NCBI GenBank assembly: GCA_028023455.1
Contig: JAQFVV010006305.1
Span: forward strand, 2,409,001 to 2,473,000
DNA from: Epiperipatus broadwayi
Taxonomy: Eukaryota; Onychophora; Udeonychophora; Euonychophora; Peripatidae
Length of the DNA: 64,000 bases
Reading direction: 5' to 3'
A model generated the notes under the pieces. The model had not been told where the DNA came from, did no database searches, and saw nothing but the letters and a program-made list of their open reading frames with translations. A program made the position numbers and the translations under genes. Below, one piece after another: positions 34,943 to 47,375 of the stretch (within the stretch, counting starts at the first letter, position 1; each line of letters opens with the position of its first letter).

Positions 34943-37900
34943 ACTGAATAGACACAATGTTAATATAAAAATATATGAAATATATCACATGACTGTTTGT
35001 ATTTTGGGAAATAAAAGCCCATATTAATTTATGACATAAATCTAGATGAAACTTTCTACATTTAAATTAGTGGAAAGGCTTGCTACTATAAGCAAATTGT
35101 ACAAAATTTTTGTTTTCGATTATTACAATATATATTGTAAAAGTCCAAATCTAGATAACATACATTACACATATCTTGTTTGAATCTGAATTTCACTCCA
35201 AATTTTATTATAAGTTAAACCTTGTAATATCTGGTGGCTACATTATTCTAACAAATTTTATGGCAAAGAGAAATTAAATGTGTATATTTATACTGATAAA
35301 TTAGGGAAATGTAGTTTGTTTTTATTTCTATTATATATATTGTACTATCCTTGAATTAGTTTTAAAATGGGTATGGTCATATTTAAAAAAAACATTATCA
35401 TAATTTATATGTTATTAACTGTTTAAGACAATCAAATAGTGTTTATTTTAATTTGGGGGTTATTGTAGATACATCTGAATGCCATAATAATATTCACAAT
35501 TAATTTTTTTATTTAAGTAATATTATAGGTAATTTATTTTTATATCTAGCTATAAAATGTTACATAAATTTAAAAGTATATTTGATAAGTTTTTACATTA
35601 ATATTTTATTTTATAGCATATTTTATCAACAATAAAACAAATAAATAATAAGTTGTGTTTTCATATATGTGTATGATTATATATGTGCATGCATGTTTGG
35701 AATATTGTATACATTTAAAATTACATCGTTTTAAAATAATATTATAAAAGATATATGAAAGTGTAATAATTATTTTTTTTGTTAAACAAACAAATGCATT
35801 TTTTATGTATTTATTTATTTATTTATTTATTTTATTCACTGATTTGTAATTTTATAAGAAGAGATTGTAAAAGCATTGTATTATTATTTTCATTAACAAA
35901 TTTTTTTTTTTTTAATTGAAACCAACAACAACAACATTTTATTCAAGAATCCAGTGTGTTTGTAGAAACCCTAATTAATTGAAATAATGACTCTGGTGGC
36001 TTGAAAAGGATAAACTTGAGTAAATCAATAGATATTGTAACTATAGGTCAATGACCCAAATGTTACATTAATGAATAAATTAAAGTACTTTTTGTCATTT
36101 TAGCTGGTATACTGTATTTGCAGTAAGTAAAATTTAAAGTGAAATATATTTTTTTTAAAAAAAGTTTGAATTTAAATCTTACAATAGAAGGCTAAATAAG
36201 AAATAATATTTACTCCAAAAGACAATTTGTCTTTTGTGAGGATACATTTTGTAACATCTGAAAAATGAAATTATTTTAATACATTTAAAAATTTATATAA
36301 GAAAGGGCGTTGTGCCAATAAATAATTTATCAAGTTTTATAACTAAAACCAAATAGATAATGATTCAGATTTGATAAAATAACAATCTGACTCATTTTAA
36401 GAAGGATAAAACAATTCTTATTATTCTGTATTAACGAAAATGTAAACATGGATATAATCTACTAAGGATGACCTATCTTCCTAAACTTTGTGTACTTATA
36501 AAAGGAAATAAGCTCTTAGAATAACTATGTTTTTGGAAATGTTATGTTTCATGGATTTTTCTTTGAATGAACTTAACAAAGAAACTTTAGGATTATTGAA
36601 CTTTGTGTGTACAGACATTATTTAATATTTTATCATCATTTGATTAACAGTCTTATGTTTTATTTATTTAATAGTTATATTATTATCATCATTATCATTA
36701 TTATATTATTATCATCATTATCATTATTATTATTAGGTCATTTACAGTATGTATGTGTATAGATGTAACATATGTATATAAGTAACATGAAAGAAAATTC
36801 TAATAACTCCAAGATAATAATTTATATAATCATAGTAAACCTTTATTTTAATAACTGCTTTTCATTTATTTACTATATAAATGACTATTATTTGGGATAA
36901 ACAATATGTATGTATATAAAGAACGATAAAATAAATTAATTATTTTATTTGTAATATGAATGATTGATAAAGGAGCTAAAACAGATTAATATTTTTTGTC
37001 TGTATTTAATATTTATTGTTTATTGAAGATAATATAAATAAATATTTTCCTTGTTGTGAATATGTATACTATCTTTTGCATCATATGATAGTTGAAACAA
37101 CAAGAACTATATGATTAACTATTTCAAACTATTGAATAAGTTTATTAATTAACATTTTATTACTTTACTCATTATATATATCTTATTTATTTTGTAAATA
37201 AAATTGTTATATTTATTAAACTTGAGTTAATTTAAAGTCTTTATGCAATTATAAATATTTGAAATTTAAATATATTAAAATAATATAGATTTTATACTTT
37301 ATTAGAATTCAGTAATCATCAAAGGTGAACCTAATGTTTTCATAGACATTAGTTGGTTATTTGGATATAAATAAATCAGTATCTATTTACATTTTTGATA
37401 TTATTGATATTTAACTTATTAAGATTCAATAAAATGAAATATTAATATTATTCAAATATAAAGATTTTGTTGATAAATTGTTAATACCATCTTCATATAT
37501 AATGGCCAAGTTTAAATAATTATGTTCATCATTTCACACTGTTATAAATTTTAGTGCATAACATAAAAGGGTTATTTTGTAAATTAATTCTGGTAAAATC
37601 TACTATTTAATATATTCTGTTATAAATTTTAAATAAGCTCTTGTTTATTTTGTTCATTACAATTTTGGCTTCCAATCAGGTTGGTATTTGTTTAATAAAT
37701 AAATATTGTTAATATAATTTAACTTTATTCCAGTATAAATTTGGACTTACTTTATTTGTAGGACTTAAATTATTGCTAAAGTTTATTCCATTACAGATTT
37801 TGGTTTTCTCAATTTATGTGGTCTTATTAATTCAGTTGGCCGATTTATACCATTACAATATATATATATGTTTAGTGCTATGTTCATTAAACATTCATAT

Positions 37901-38721
37901 AAATATATACATACACGAACTTTATGTTAAATTGTAATTTTAATAAAATATATACATTTTCTTAATGAATGATTATAATAGTCAAACTTTTCTAATTATA
38001 CAAGTGTTTAATATGAAAGTCATTATGTCTATGCAAAATTTATTAGTGTTATTCATTGTTAACCATAAGTTTACTAATAATAATGCGCTTGACAGTTTTT
38101 TTTTTTATAAATTACAATTGCTCTTATCTAGGAAACACACTATCAGCATCTATATTATTATTGATCTAAATTTTTAGAATTGTTATAGCACAACAGACAA
38201 TTAAATAAAGAACTTTTTGCTCACCTGTAAGTTACTTTGTCACCTTTTTTTATTACTATTAAATCTATTATCATACACCTGTTTTTATATCGTATTAGAA
38301 TTATTCATAGATTTATAAATGATTTTACTCACCTTTTTTTGTGATTTCAAATGTATTCATTTTTTCATAAAAGTATCATTTTGCTAACAAATATAAAATA
38401 TGCAGTATTAAATACATATATTGCTATAATATTTTTATTACAGTGAGAAACAAGAAGCAAATTACACATTTTTCAATCTTGAATCAAAATCTTCAATATT
38501 TTACAACAAACTGTGTATGTTGTTCATGACATGACATATTGTTCTTAACACGAAAGCATAGTAATAAGGGGACATTAATTAAGAATAGCTTTAAAGCATT
38601 TGACGAAAAATAATAATCTTTCAATACTTTCTAGTGATGCATACTTTTATTCACATAACATTGATAAATTTTGTAGTTAGGATATTAGTTATTATTATAA
38701 CTTTAGGTGACATATTGAAAG
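34943..38721. other. Long AT-rich non-coding stretch
   Basis: Contains a (TATT)n run at about 35,806-35,832 and a CAACAACAACA string at about 35,923. No ORF with a motif, no tRNA-like head and no inverted repeat was recognised in the rest. Confidence 0.5.
36678..36735. repeat. ATT/ATC-rich minisatellite
   Basis: The block TTATTATCATCATTATCATT is repeated with about a 30 bp period and ends in (ATT)n. Confidence 0.85.
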
Positions 38722-39020
38722 ACTTTATGATATAGTGGTCAACACATCTTTTGGTATGCTCATAACCTGAGTTTCAAATCTGTATTAGGTGAAACTTGGA
38801 AATTATACTTTTTCTTTTTGTATTGCCAATCCAGAAATCCATTCAGTTATAGATTAAAAATAATGTGTGGCTATTTTTAGCTGGAGGGTAAAATAAGGAA
38901 GGAAAACTTAAATATCACTCCATTTTGGTCTTTGATGAACTATCCTTTTCTTTTCTCGTTGGAGGAATATTTGGAGAGAATATTTGTTCTGCAGTGAATT
39001 ATTTAAAGACTGTTTAGCTT
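38722..39020 (+). mobile_element. tRNA-derived SINE (family B)
   Basis: GATATAGTGGTCAACACATC (box A region), CCTGAGTTTCAAATCTG (box B-like) and AGGTGAAACTTGG are followed by a body ending GAATTATTTAAAGACTGT that matches the copy at 26.1 kb. Length is about 290 bp. It retains the clearest head of this family in the window. Confidence 0.65.
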
Positions 39021-40094
39021 ATATATGCTGTGTATATATATATATTTAATTTCAGTGTATTTTTTCAACTTTTTTGTAGGCAATATGTATATATTGTATT
39101 ATGCTAAATATAAGCTAATTGTTGTATTCCATTAATACTTATTATTTTTGATTTAAAGTAAAAAAAAAAACCCTGATTTTTTTACAAAATAGTTGCTTGT
39201 GAAGAAGCCCAGGGGTGTATGGCAACACTCCCATGAATGATGGCCTCATATACTGATAGACTATCAATCATAGATCACTGACCTATCAGCTATACTACTT
39301 TTTTTTTAAAAGAAATATAAATGTTTTAAACTACAAGGTAGAGCTTCTATATATATATATAGTGAAAACTTCGTATTAAAGAAAATGATGTAGGAAAAAA
39401 AAATTAGTTGAATTGAGTAATAAATTTATTAGAAGTGCATACTAAATTATTTTAATTAAACAAAGTATTTGCCAAGGAGTTGAAAGAATTAATGTGATTT
39501 AAATAAAGTAGTAAGATAAATGAAAATCTAATTAACATTAAGCAGCTTAGTGTGGCAGGAATAACTTGGTACTGTGTGATAATAGAGAAAATATTAATAA
39601 AGTAATAGTAATTAAAAATTATGGTAAAACAAACAGTGTCAGGATTTAAATAAATTAAGAATTTATTATCTAAAATCATAAATCTTTATTTTAATCAATT
39701 AATAAAATGTATTTTTTGTTGTTGTTGTATAATGCAAAATAATTTAATATCTAAATGAACATCATTAAAAAAAAAGGAATTAAAAGAAGATATTTTTAAA
39801 AATTTCTTTCAAATCTTTATACAAGTTATTTTGAAGAATCAGATGTTAATGACTCATCTTTGACTTCCAGTAGCCATCTTGAATTTAAAAAAAAAATGAT
39901 AACAAATATAATTTATAACATCTTCTGTTTGAATGCAATAAATATAAAAATATGTACATTGTTAGAAAGACCAAATATGAAAGAATGTAATGAAGCTGAT
40001 AAAATAGTCATTATCTAAACAAAAAAATTAAGAAAAAAAATATTTTTAATACTTGTAAAAATGTTTATTTTTACATTAGTTCACAAATTCTAAA
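39021..40094. other. AT-rich non-coding DNA
   Basis: A slightly GC-richer patch at 39,195-39,295 has no recognisable identity. Short TA runs flank it. Confidence 0.45.
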
Positions 40095-40206
40095 TTTTGA
40101 AAGTTAAATGTTAAAATGACACTTTCATAAACAGCTTCATCACATTTGTTTTTTGAAAGTTAAATGTTAAAATGACACTTTTATAAACAGCCTCATCACA
40201 TTTGTT
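40095..40206. repeat. 56-bp tandem duplication
   Basis: Two adjacent copies of a unit starting TTTTGAAAGTTAAATGTTAA differ at only a few positions. Confidence 0.92.
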
Positions 40207-40439
40207 ACAGAATGCTGAAAAAAAAGATATATAATATGTCTTAGCTGAGGTAATTTCTTGATATAAAAATTACAAAAACAATGTGAGTGGTAACTTCCAT
40301 TTTTACTAGCTGGACCAGATCCTGTTCTTCCATACCAGGGTATCTGCTAGAAATTTTTGATTGTCCTTTCATGTAGGGTATTTGTTAAAAATATGTTTGA
40401 TTTTTAATGGGGAAAAAAAATAACAGGAATAGTTTACAA

Positions 40440-40705
40440 GATATTATGCAAAGAGAAGTTTAGTAAATTGTAATGTATTATTACATTATAATATTATTAT
40501 AGATTAATTATTATATTATTGAAAAATGGGATGCAACCTAAAATATGTATTCTTTTTAAGTAAAAAGTGTACTCAAATAAATATCAAACAGTAAGAACAG
40601 CTTATGAGATATTATGCAAAGAGAACTTTAGTAAATTGTAATGTATATTAATTATTATATTATTGACAAATTCTTTTCAAGTAGAAAGTGTACTCAAAAA
40701 AAAAA
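40440..40705. repeat. Imperfect tandem duplication, about 168 bp period
   Basis: GATATTATGCAAAGAGAA.TT and the following TAGTAAATTGTAATGTAT recur at 40,608, and AAAAGTGTACTCAAA follows in both; the second copy has an internal deletion. Confidence 0.8.
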
Positions 40706-41154
40706 TAAGGTCAAACAAAAATTTCTCTAAAATGAAATTAATAAAAACTGTAACGAAATCAATAAAAATCAAAAATAAACACATTTATTATGAGCATTGA
40801 TTACATATATGTGTAGGAGAGGGTGCATGTTTTTATTGTCATTGAAATGTAAATTGCCTAAAATTCTACAGCATATTTATTGCTTTTCTACACATATTTC
40901 ATTATATAAAAATATAAAAAATAAGTAATAAAAAACAAGTAATAAAAAATACTCCTCACTGAAATCTTGGCCAGCACGATCTCAATATTGATTCCAAGTT
41001 CAAACCGTGGTCATGAAGAAGATCTAGATGCAATTCTCATACTTGTCTGCAAATAAAATGACTTCACTAACTTTTTTTTGGTCAATTCAGTTTCTAGAGA
41101 TGAATTATTACTAAAATTGTCACTAAAATTAGCTTCTACAAAGAATAAGGCTTA

Positions 41155-41540
41155 GAATACATACGTGGCAATCGGAACAAGCAATCGAAGCAACCCGTGA
41201 GAGTCCATACATTTTTATGAATTCTAAATCTAAAAAAAAAAAGAGAAGAAAAAAAATTTAAAAATTGCATTTAAAAAAAAAAAAATAATGAAAAAATTTA
41301 AATTTCATCTTAGAAAAAAAATACATCTTTTTGAATGCATACATCGGCAATTGAATAATCTCAGCAAGTGGCGAGAGAGTCCATTTCAACAGTAAAAACA
41401 TTTTACGAATGCTAAATCTAAAAAGAAAAGAGAGAAAAAAAAAATTGAAAACTTGCATCTCAAAAAAAAAAAAAAAAATCATAAAAAATCTAAATTTCAT
41501 TGTAGAAAAAAATTTATACATCATTTTAAACATAACAAAA
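41155..41540. repeat. A-rich tandem repeat, about 183 bp period
   Basis: The series GCAATCG..GAGAGTCCAT..GAAT.CTAAATCTAAAAA..poly(A)..AAATTTCAT occurs twice, and a third copy starts at about 41,525. The 91-codon minus ORF here is the poly(A) read as poly-Phe and is not a gene. Confidence 0.7.
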
Positions 41541-41814
41541 TGGCAGATCGAATGATGTGAGAACCATAAGTGTCAGACGCACTGATTATGCTCCAGCTCA
41601 GTTTAAAATGTAAACTTCTGGTGCAGGGTATGATGGGGCGTACTAGAAGTCAAAGAATTAATTCCTTGACTTTTAAACACCACCATATTGGATTTTAGAG
41701 AATTTATTGTGTTTGGACACAATAATAATATGATACATATTATTAAAAAAAGCAAATATCCTATCTTTCATTTACCCTTTTGGAAATGTTTATAGCTTGT
41801 TAGATAAATAGCCT

Positions 41815-42330
41815 TAATTTAGGAAAATTAGGATCAATTTTTATAATAAATATGATTATAAGCATAACTTACAAAAAGTTATATTTGTATATATAAAAAA
41901 AATAGAAATAATAGCCATAGATTACAAAAAAATGAAATATAATTGCTTAGTGTAGATGATAGATGTATGATAGATATATATAAAACTGATTAGATACTGC
42001 TTAGAGCAATATATGTGACAATATTAAATAAATTTGATTTTTCTTTATAATCATTTCTTGCAAAAGAATATTATGTTTATATAAACAAGTAGAAGTTTGA
42101 AAAAAATGAAATATAATTGCTTATGTGCAGATGATAGATATTTGATATATACACAAACAAACATATGAGATCTTGCTTTCAATATCAGTTATTACTTACA
42201 ACAAAATATATTTATGTACAAAAAAAAAGAAAAAAGAAAATAATTGTAGATTGGAAAAACTATAGATATAAAATTGCTTATATTTAGAATTATTCAATAG
42301 ACACAAAACATATCATTATTTTAAAGCACA
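41815..42330. repeat. Dispersed repeat with internal reiteration
   Basis: The first part matches 22,855-22,935. Further on, AAAAATGAAATATAATTGCTTA with a following GATGATAGAT recurs at about 41,930 and 42,105, and a weaker third copy lies at about 42,270. The family is unknown. Confidence 0.6.
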
Positions 42331-42838
42331 AAATGGACCATTATTCTATAGCATTATATATTATTTATATAAAAGAAAAAGGCTATATACTTACAGCTGA
42401 TAGTAAGTTATACATTGCAGGAATTTTCATGCCCTCTAAGTGAAGTTTTAATTCTGACTTTTAGGGAAAAATAAATCCATATTTATTTAATTCTATGAAA
42501 TATAAAAAGTTAGAAAAAAATATCTTTTTTTACAAAAACTTTAATAAAAAATGCAATTTTTATTGCAGAAAAACAAAATTATACTATTTGAAAAATAATG
42601 AGATAATGCAAGTAACAATGTATGCTACATGTTTCTAGAGTTTATCAATTTTGCATTATCATGATTTAGTCTAATTGGTCAAAATTCTTGAAAACTACTC
42701 ATTTTGAGTAAGTCCATAGTCAAGTAGTAAAAAAAAAAGTAATTAATTCTGCTTTGTAGAAATAAATTTAAGTTAATTCTAATAGAGCTATAATAATATC
42801 TTGATGATTTAAATTTTCATTTATAGACTTATCATTAC
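42331..42838. other. AT-rich non-coding DNA
   Basis: Nothing recognised. Confidence 0.5.
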
Positions 42839-42876
42839 CCTTTTTTTTTTTTTTAAGTGTCATAGCATCGGCCTGT
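42839..42876 (-). mobile_element. SINE family G, 5'-truncated tail
   Basis: On the minus strand CAGGCCGATGCTATGACACT is followed by poly(A), matching the 3' end of the copy at 33.9 kb (CAGGCCGATGTTTTGACCCAT then poly-A) after the box B. Only the last part of the element is present. Confidence 0.65.
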
Positions 42877-43220
42877 TTAACAGTTTAAACATCAAATGAA
42901 AAGTGATTTCATTTTTTTGTCTGTATGTAAGTTGTGACTTTGAAATCTAGATAGTGTGTTTGGTTGGTAATTTAAACATAGATTGTTCTGTAATTTGGTA
43001 TATTTATTTATTGCATATTTATTATTATTATTGTTATTTTTATTACAGAACAGTATCTTCATATTTCAACTAAATTATACATATATGGATTATTATTTTA
43101 ATTGAATGGTGTAAACTTTTCATCTTATATTTTGAAGCACACATTTTTAAATTTGATCCTATATAAAATAAAAATTCAGGAATTAATGCTCATGTCTTTG
43201 TCCTCTACAATATTTTTATG
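42877..43220. other. AT-rich non-coding DNA
   Basis: Nothing recognised. Confidence 0.5.
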
Positions 43221-43255
43221 CCATCTGATATCAAGTTTAATTTGATATCAGATGG
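43221..43255. other. Perfect 14-bp hairpin
   Basis: CCATCTGATATCAA and TTGATATCAGATGG flank the 7-nt loop GTTTAAT. Confidence 0.9.
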
Positions 43256-43600
43256 GTGAAAAAAGTGTGCTGAAATGAAAACTGTTAGCATTACTTGGTG
43301 AAGGTTTATTTTTTATTTTATATTTTGTTGATAAACCATTAGACTATTTCGTTTTTTTTAAATTTATTTCTGTGTATAATTTTATTTTTAAATATATTTT
43401 ATTATTTATTATTAATTTTTAATATTTTATTTTATTTAATATATAAACACTTTAATACTTTTTAAATTATATTTATTTATTTAATAATTATTTATACACT
43501 TAATAATAATTTATACATATATACTTATTTAACTAGCAATAATTTATTACCTAAATCCATAACTGAAACACAGGCTTATTATATACCTGTGTCTATATAT

Positions 43601-44453
43601 GTAATATATAGGGTATATGAGCACAGACTTTCACACAACCCACCACTCTCCACACTATCTCATAACACTGATACACTTGAACACATATATGTTAAAAAGA
43701 TAAATAATCACCAATATACGTATTTCATGCTAAACCAGCAATCATCAGTTGGTCCAGATTACTTCTCTACACATATATGCCATAAGTGCTCAGATATATA
43801 TTAAGATAGCCAAACCTCACACTTTAATGGACAGGCTTCAATCTACTCCCCACTCCAACTCTTCAACTGTCCATCCAATTGAAAATCTGATGATGGAATG
43901 CTCAGAGGCCACCCTGAGGCCGAGATTCTAGTCACACCCATGTTGACCTAATGTCAATCTGCCCCCTCATGTACAGGACATAATCCATTTAATACATATA
44001 CAAGGGATGGGCAGACATCTCTACTTATGTAATAACTGAAACATCCCTTGTATATGTATTAAATGGATTATGTCCTGTACATGAGGGGGTGGATTGACTT
44101 TAGGTCAACATGGGTGTGACTAGAATCTCGACCTCAGGGTGGCCTCTGAGCATTCCATCATCAGATTTTCAATTGGATGGACAGTTGAAGAGTTGGAGTG
44201 GGGAGTAGATTGAAGCCTGTCCATTAAAGTGTGAGGTTTGGCTATCTTAATATATATCTGAGCACTTATGGCATATATGTGTAGAGATAGTAATCTGGAT
44301 CAACTGATGATTGCTGGTTTAGCATGAAATAGGTATATTGGTGATTATTTATATTTTTTCAATATATATGTGTTCAAGTGTATCAGTGTTATGAGATAGT
44401 GTGGAGAGTGGTGGGTTGTGTGAAAGTCTGTGCTCATATACTCTATATATTAC
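43601..44453. repeat. Large foldback element, arms about 410 bp (family F)
   Basis: The left arm (43601-44009) and right arm (44042-44453) are near-perfect reverse complements around a 32 bp centre. Outer ends (AGACTTTCACACAACCCACC) and inner parts match the smaller foldback at 27.2 kb and single-arm copies at 32.6 and 47.0 kb. No protein motif is present; the short ORFs are chance frames. The arm identity suggests either recent origin or ongoing correction between arms. It is either an inverted SINE-like dimer or a DNA foldback transposon. Confidence 0.92.
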
Positions 44454-44990
44454 CTAAATCCATATAAAATATCAACCTTTTTTAAAGTGTTTTTTAATAC
44501 AGAAACAAAAAAGTGTAAAGACAAAAATAATATATATGTATGTAATATTTTGGAGTGATGACTTATTCAAACAATATCTATACTCTTTGGAAATGTTTTT
44601 GTAGCCATATTTAAATCAAGCACTAAACATATTCGCAAGGTTGAATCAATTCAATATATATATATATATATATATATGATGCTGTGTAAAATCACTGCTT
44701 TTTTAATAAAAAGAAATTGTCAATAATAATAATTCAGATTTAGTATTAACAAAATAACTTTAATGTAGTGTGGAAAATAAAATATATATTACAGCACTAA
44801 CATTTCTAAGAAAAGTTCGCTTTGATGGTTTTTAGATGATCGGAAGTGGTAACCAAATTAATGAAATATTCTCTACACATGTAAATATAGAATGAACCTT
44901 ATATTTTAATATATATATCAAATGGTTTTTTTGTTTTCATGTGAACATAAATCGGAGAGAGATCATTAATGCAATAAAAGATTAATAAAT
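44454..44990. other. AT-rich DNA with a TA microsatellite
   Basis: (AT)n at 44,654-44,677; otherwise unremarkable. Confidence 0.6.
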
Positions 44991-44991
44991 G

Positions 44992-45870
44992 GGTTGTTGT
45001 GACTTACGCCCAATGTGGCCGCTTGATGATGTTGTTGCTTGCAAAAATAATGAAATGTAATGTTACCGAGCCAATAATTTTTACTTTCTGTTCTCTGACA
45101 ATTTTTCAAAGTATTAAAAAAAAATTTATGAACCAACATTATTTTCTAAATTACATTTTTTAATGACATTATACATTTCAGAGCATAGTGCTTGCATGCA
45201 GGGGAGGGGGCTGATGGTGGTCAATATATGTTCTAGTTTGATTAAACCTAGCTTTCAGCGCATAGTGCTGGATCAGCCAATACATGCAGTACTCTGAGCA
45301 AAACAAGCTTTCAGCACATAATGCTGGAATGTGGGGGGGGGGATGATGTTTTGCTGATCCGAAGGATCGGCCAATACATGCACTAGTCTGAGCAAACCAA
45401 GATTATGATTTCAAAAACAATGTACGACAGCCATTTCATTACTCTCGTAGCTATTCTACTGCAATGTGCCTTTTCGCATGACTTACGTGAAATGGTTCTG
45501 GAACATACCCTTTTGCAATTGTTTTTACCTTCCAAGATGTATAGGGAAATGTGGTGATGGGCTTACAATTATTAATACGTAATGGTATGTCAGGAAGGTG
45601 TAATATTATTACTTCGAATGCACATAAAAATTCTTATGGCCAGTTGAATTCCATACACCCTCACATCCTACGGTAGCGGTCTGTGAAGTGTACACTATTT
45701 CCATAGTGACACAAAGCACAGGGTGCAACACCATCTAGGCCTGCTAATGGCTAATATGAACAGAACTGTTCTATAGGCTGTAAGTTGGGCTGCGTAAATG
45801 GCATATTTCTGTGCTTTTGCAGAGAAATAACTCCATCAAGCAGCCACATTGGGCATAAGTCAGAACTACC
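44992..45870. mobile_element. TIR-flanked, GC-richer block (possible DNA transposon)
   Basis: The left end (44992-45036) and right end (45826-45870) are inverted copies, 38 of 45 positions matching, with the core GCCCAATGTGGC against GCCACATTGGGC. The interior is clearly less AT-rich than the flanks and contains a three-copy internal repeat. No transposase ORF was seen; the minus ORF at 45751-45951 overlaps the right end without motifs. Class is unknown. Confidence 0.6.
45178..45412. repeat. Three diverged direct repeats within the TIR block
   Basis: Each unit starts TTTCAG[AC]GCATAGTGCT or TTTCAGCACATAATGCT (45,178; 45,252; 45,310), and the last two contain CCAATACATGCA..CTGAGCAAA.CAAG. The third carries the short palindrome GATCCGAAGGATC and a run of nine Gs. 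Confidence 0.75.
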
Positions 45871-47009
45871 AATAAATGCAATGTTCAGATCATTATTGAG
45901 GCTATGCATTATTTTCGTGATTCTTTGATGTTTCAGCATCATCATAATCATTTTTGGTGATAGTGATTATATTGCAAAGGAAAAGTTTGCCCATCACTTT
46001 ATTGTTACTACTAGATTTTTTCTTTGTAATTCATTTAGTGATGAAGAAAATAAGTAATGTTATTTAAATATTGGCATGTAATTATGAATATCATGCATAA
46101 CTGGATCATCAGCTATTGATCTTTCTCATTATATGTGGACCTTGTCTGTTTTACATACTGGAAAATCTGAAAAAAATACAAAAAAAAAAGTATATTTTAC
46201 TCATATGAAATATTTGTCTCTCTCTCTCTCTATATATATATATAATTTTAATATGGATTAAATTCGCTCTTAAATAATTGATAATTGCAAATAATATGTA
46301 TTAACACCTTTTGATAATACAGTCATGCCAATAAACATGCAATATTAGTATATTTGCTAAGATTAATGTTTTCCGAATGTATTAAAAGGAATTGTTAATT
46401 CTCATTTGGTATATCCATTTAATTCTATTAGAAAGCAGTTTGAGTCGTGCATGAATTCCTATAGTTCTAAATATAATATATATGTAATAAATACAGTATT
46501 AAGTTAGAAAATTGATTGATTGTATAAAAAATATTTAATTTAAATATTCTTTACTTGCATGAGCGAAATGAACCCTCCATGAAAAGTGGAACTACGCTAT
46601 ATATAAATAAGGCTGTGCTTATGCCTGAATAATAATAGCTTTATCCTTGTTCGAAAAAATATAGTAGAATTGCTAAACTTATATATATTCAGGGTAACTA
46701 ATGCAAATGATCGTTTTGAATTGGCTAAATAATCATGTAAAATAAAGAGTGAAATGTTTGTTGACAACATTTCATTCAGTTATCGACATCTGAAAACTAT
46801 AATATATATAGTATTCAAAAACTCATATAATGTATAATAAAATAGTAAATAATAATTGAAAATAATAATGGTAAATTCTACACATATCAGTTTCCAGATA
46901 GAGCATGCAGTCATTTTTATTTGAAGATGCTTGCAGAGATATAAGCCAAACTTGAATTTCTAATAATTGTAAAACTGATTGTTTGAAATGTACTATTATT
47001 TATTTTTAA
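45871..47009. other. AT-rich DNA with a CT/TA microsatellite
   Basis: (CT)n(TA)n at about 46,215-46,243. No gene recognised. Confidence 0.5.
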
Positions 47010-47375
47010 TTAGAGGGGATTTAAACCCAGACTTTCAAGCTTCCTTTAACCATCCACTCCTTCTTATATAACTGAAACACATGACCACATGAAAAAAAAA
47101 GATCTCCAATATCTGTATTTCATGCTGAAACAGCACTTATTAGTTGGTTCAGATCATCATTTCCCACACATATATAATCAATACTTGGTTATATTAAGAT
47201 AGCAAATCTTTAAACTTCAATAGGTAACCTTTATTCTTCTCCATTGTCCAATTCTTCAGCCATCCATATCATTAAAAATCTGATGATGGCATGTTCAAAG
47301 CCTTTGTTTGCCAATTTTTGTTGTGTCATAACCATGTTGACCATAAGATTACACCCACTTTATATATACAGTATA
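47010..47375. repeat. Single-arm copy of foldback family F
   Basis: GGATTTAAACCCAGACTTTC, then CCATCCACTCCTTC, CTGAAACACATGACCA, TATTTCATGCTGAAACAGCA, TAAAAATCTGATGATGGCAT and ACCATGTTGACCATAAG follow the left arm of the 43.6 kb foldback in order, with more divergence. There is no right arm, which shows the unit also exists as a monomer. Confidence 0.8.

Noticed and set aside
34704-35027. 107-codon ORF as a gene
   Set aside because: It spans a transposon-like insertion and its inverted repeat, with no motif.
41258-41533. 91-codon ORF with poly-Phe
   Set aside because: It is the antisense of poly(A) tandem repeats.
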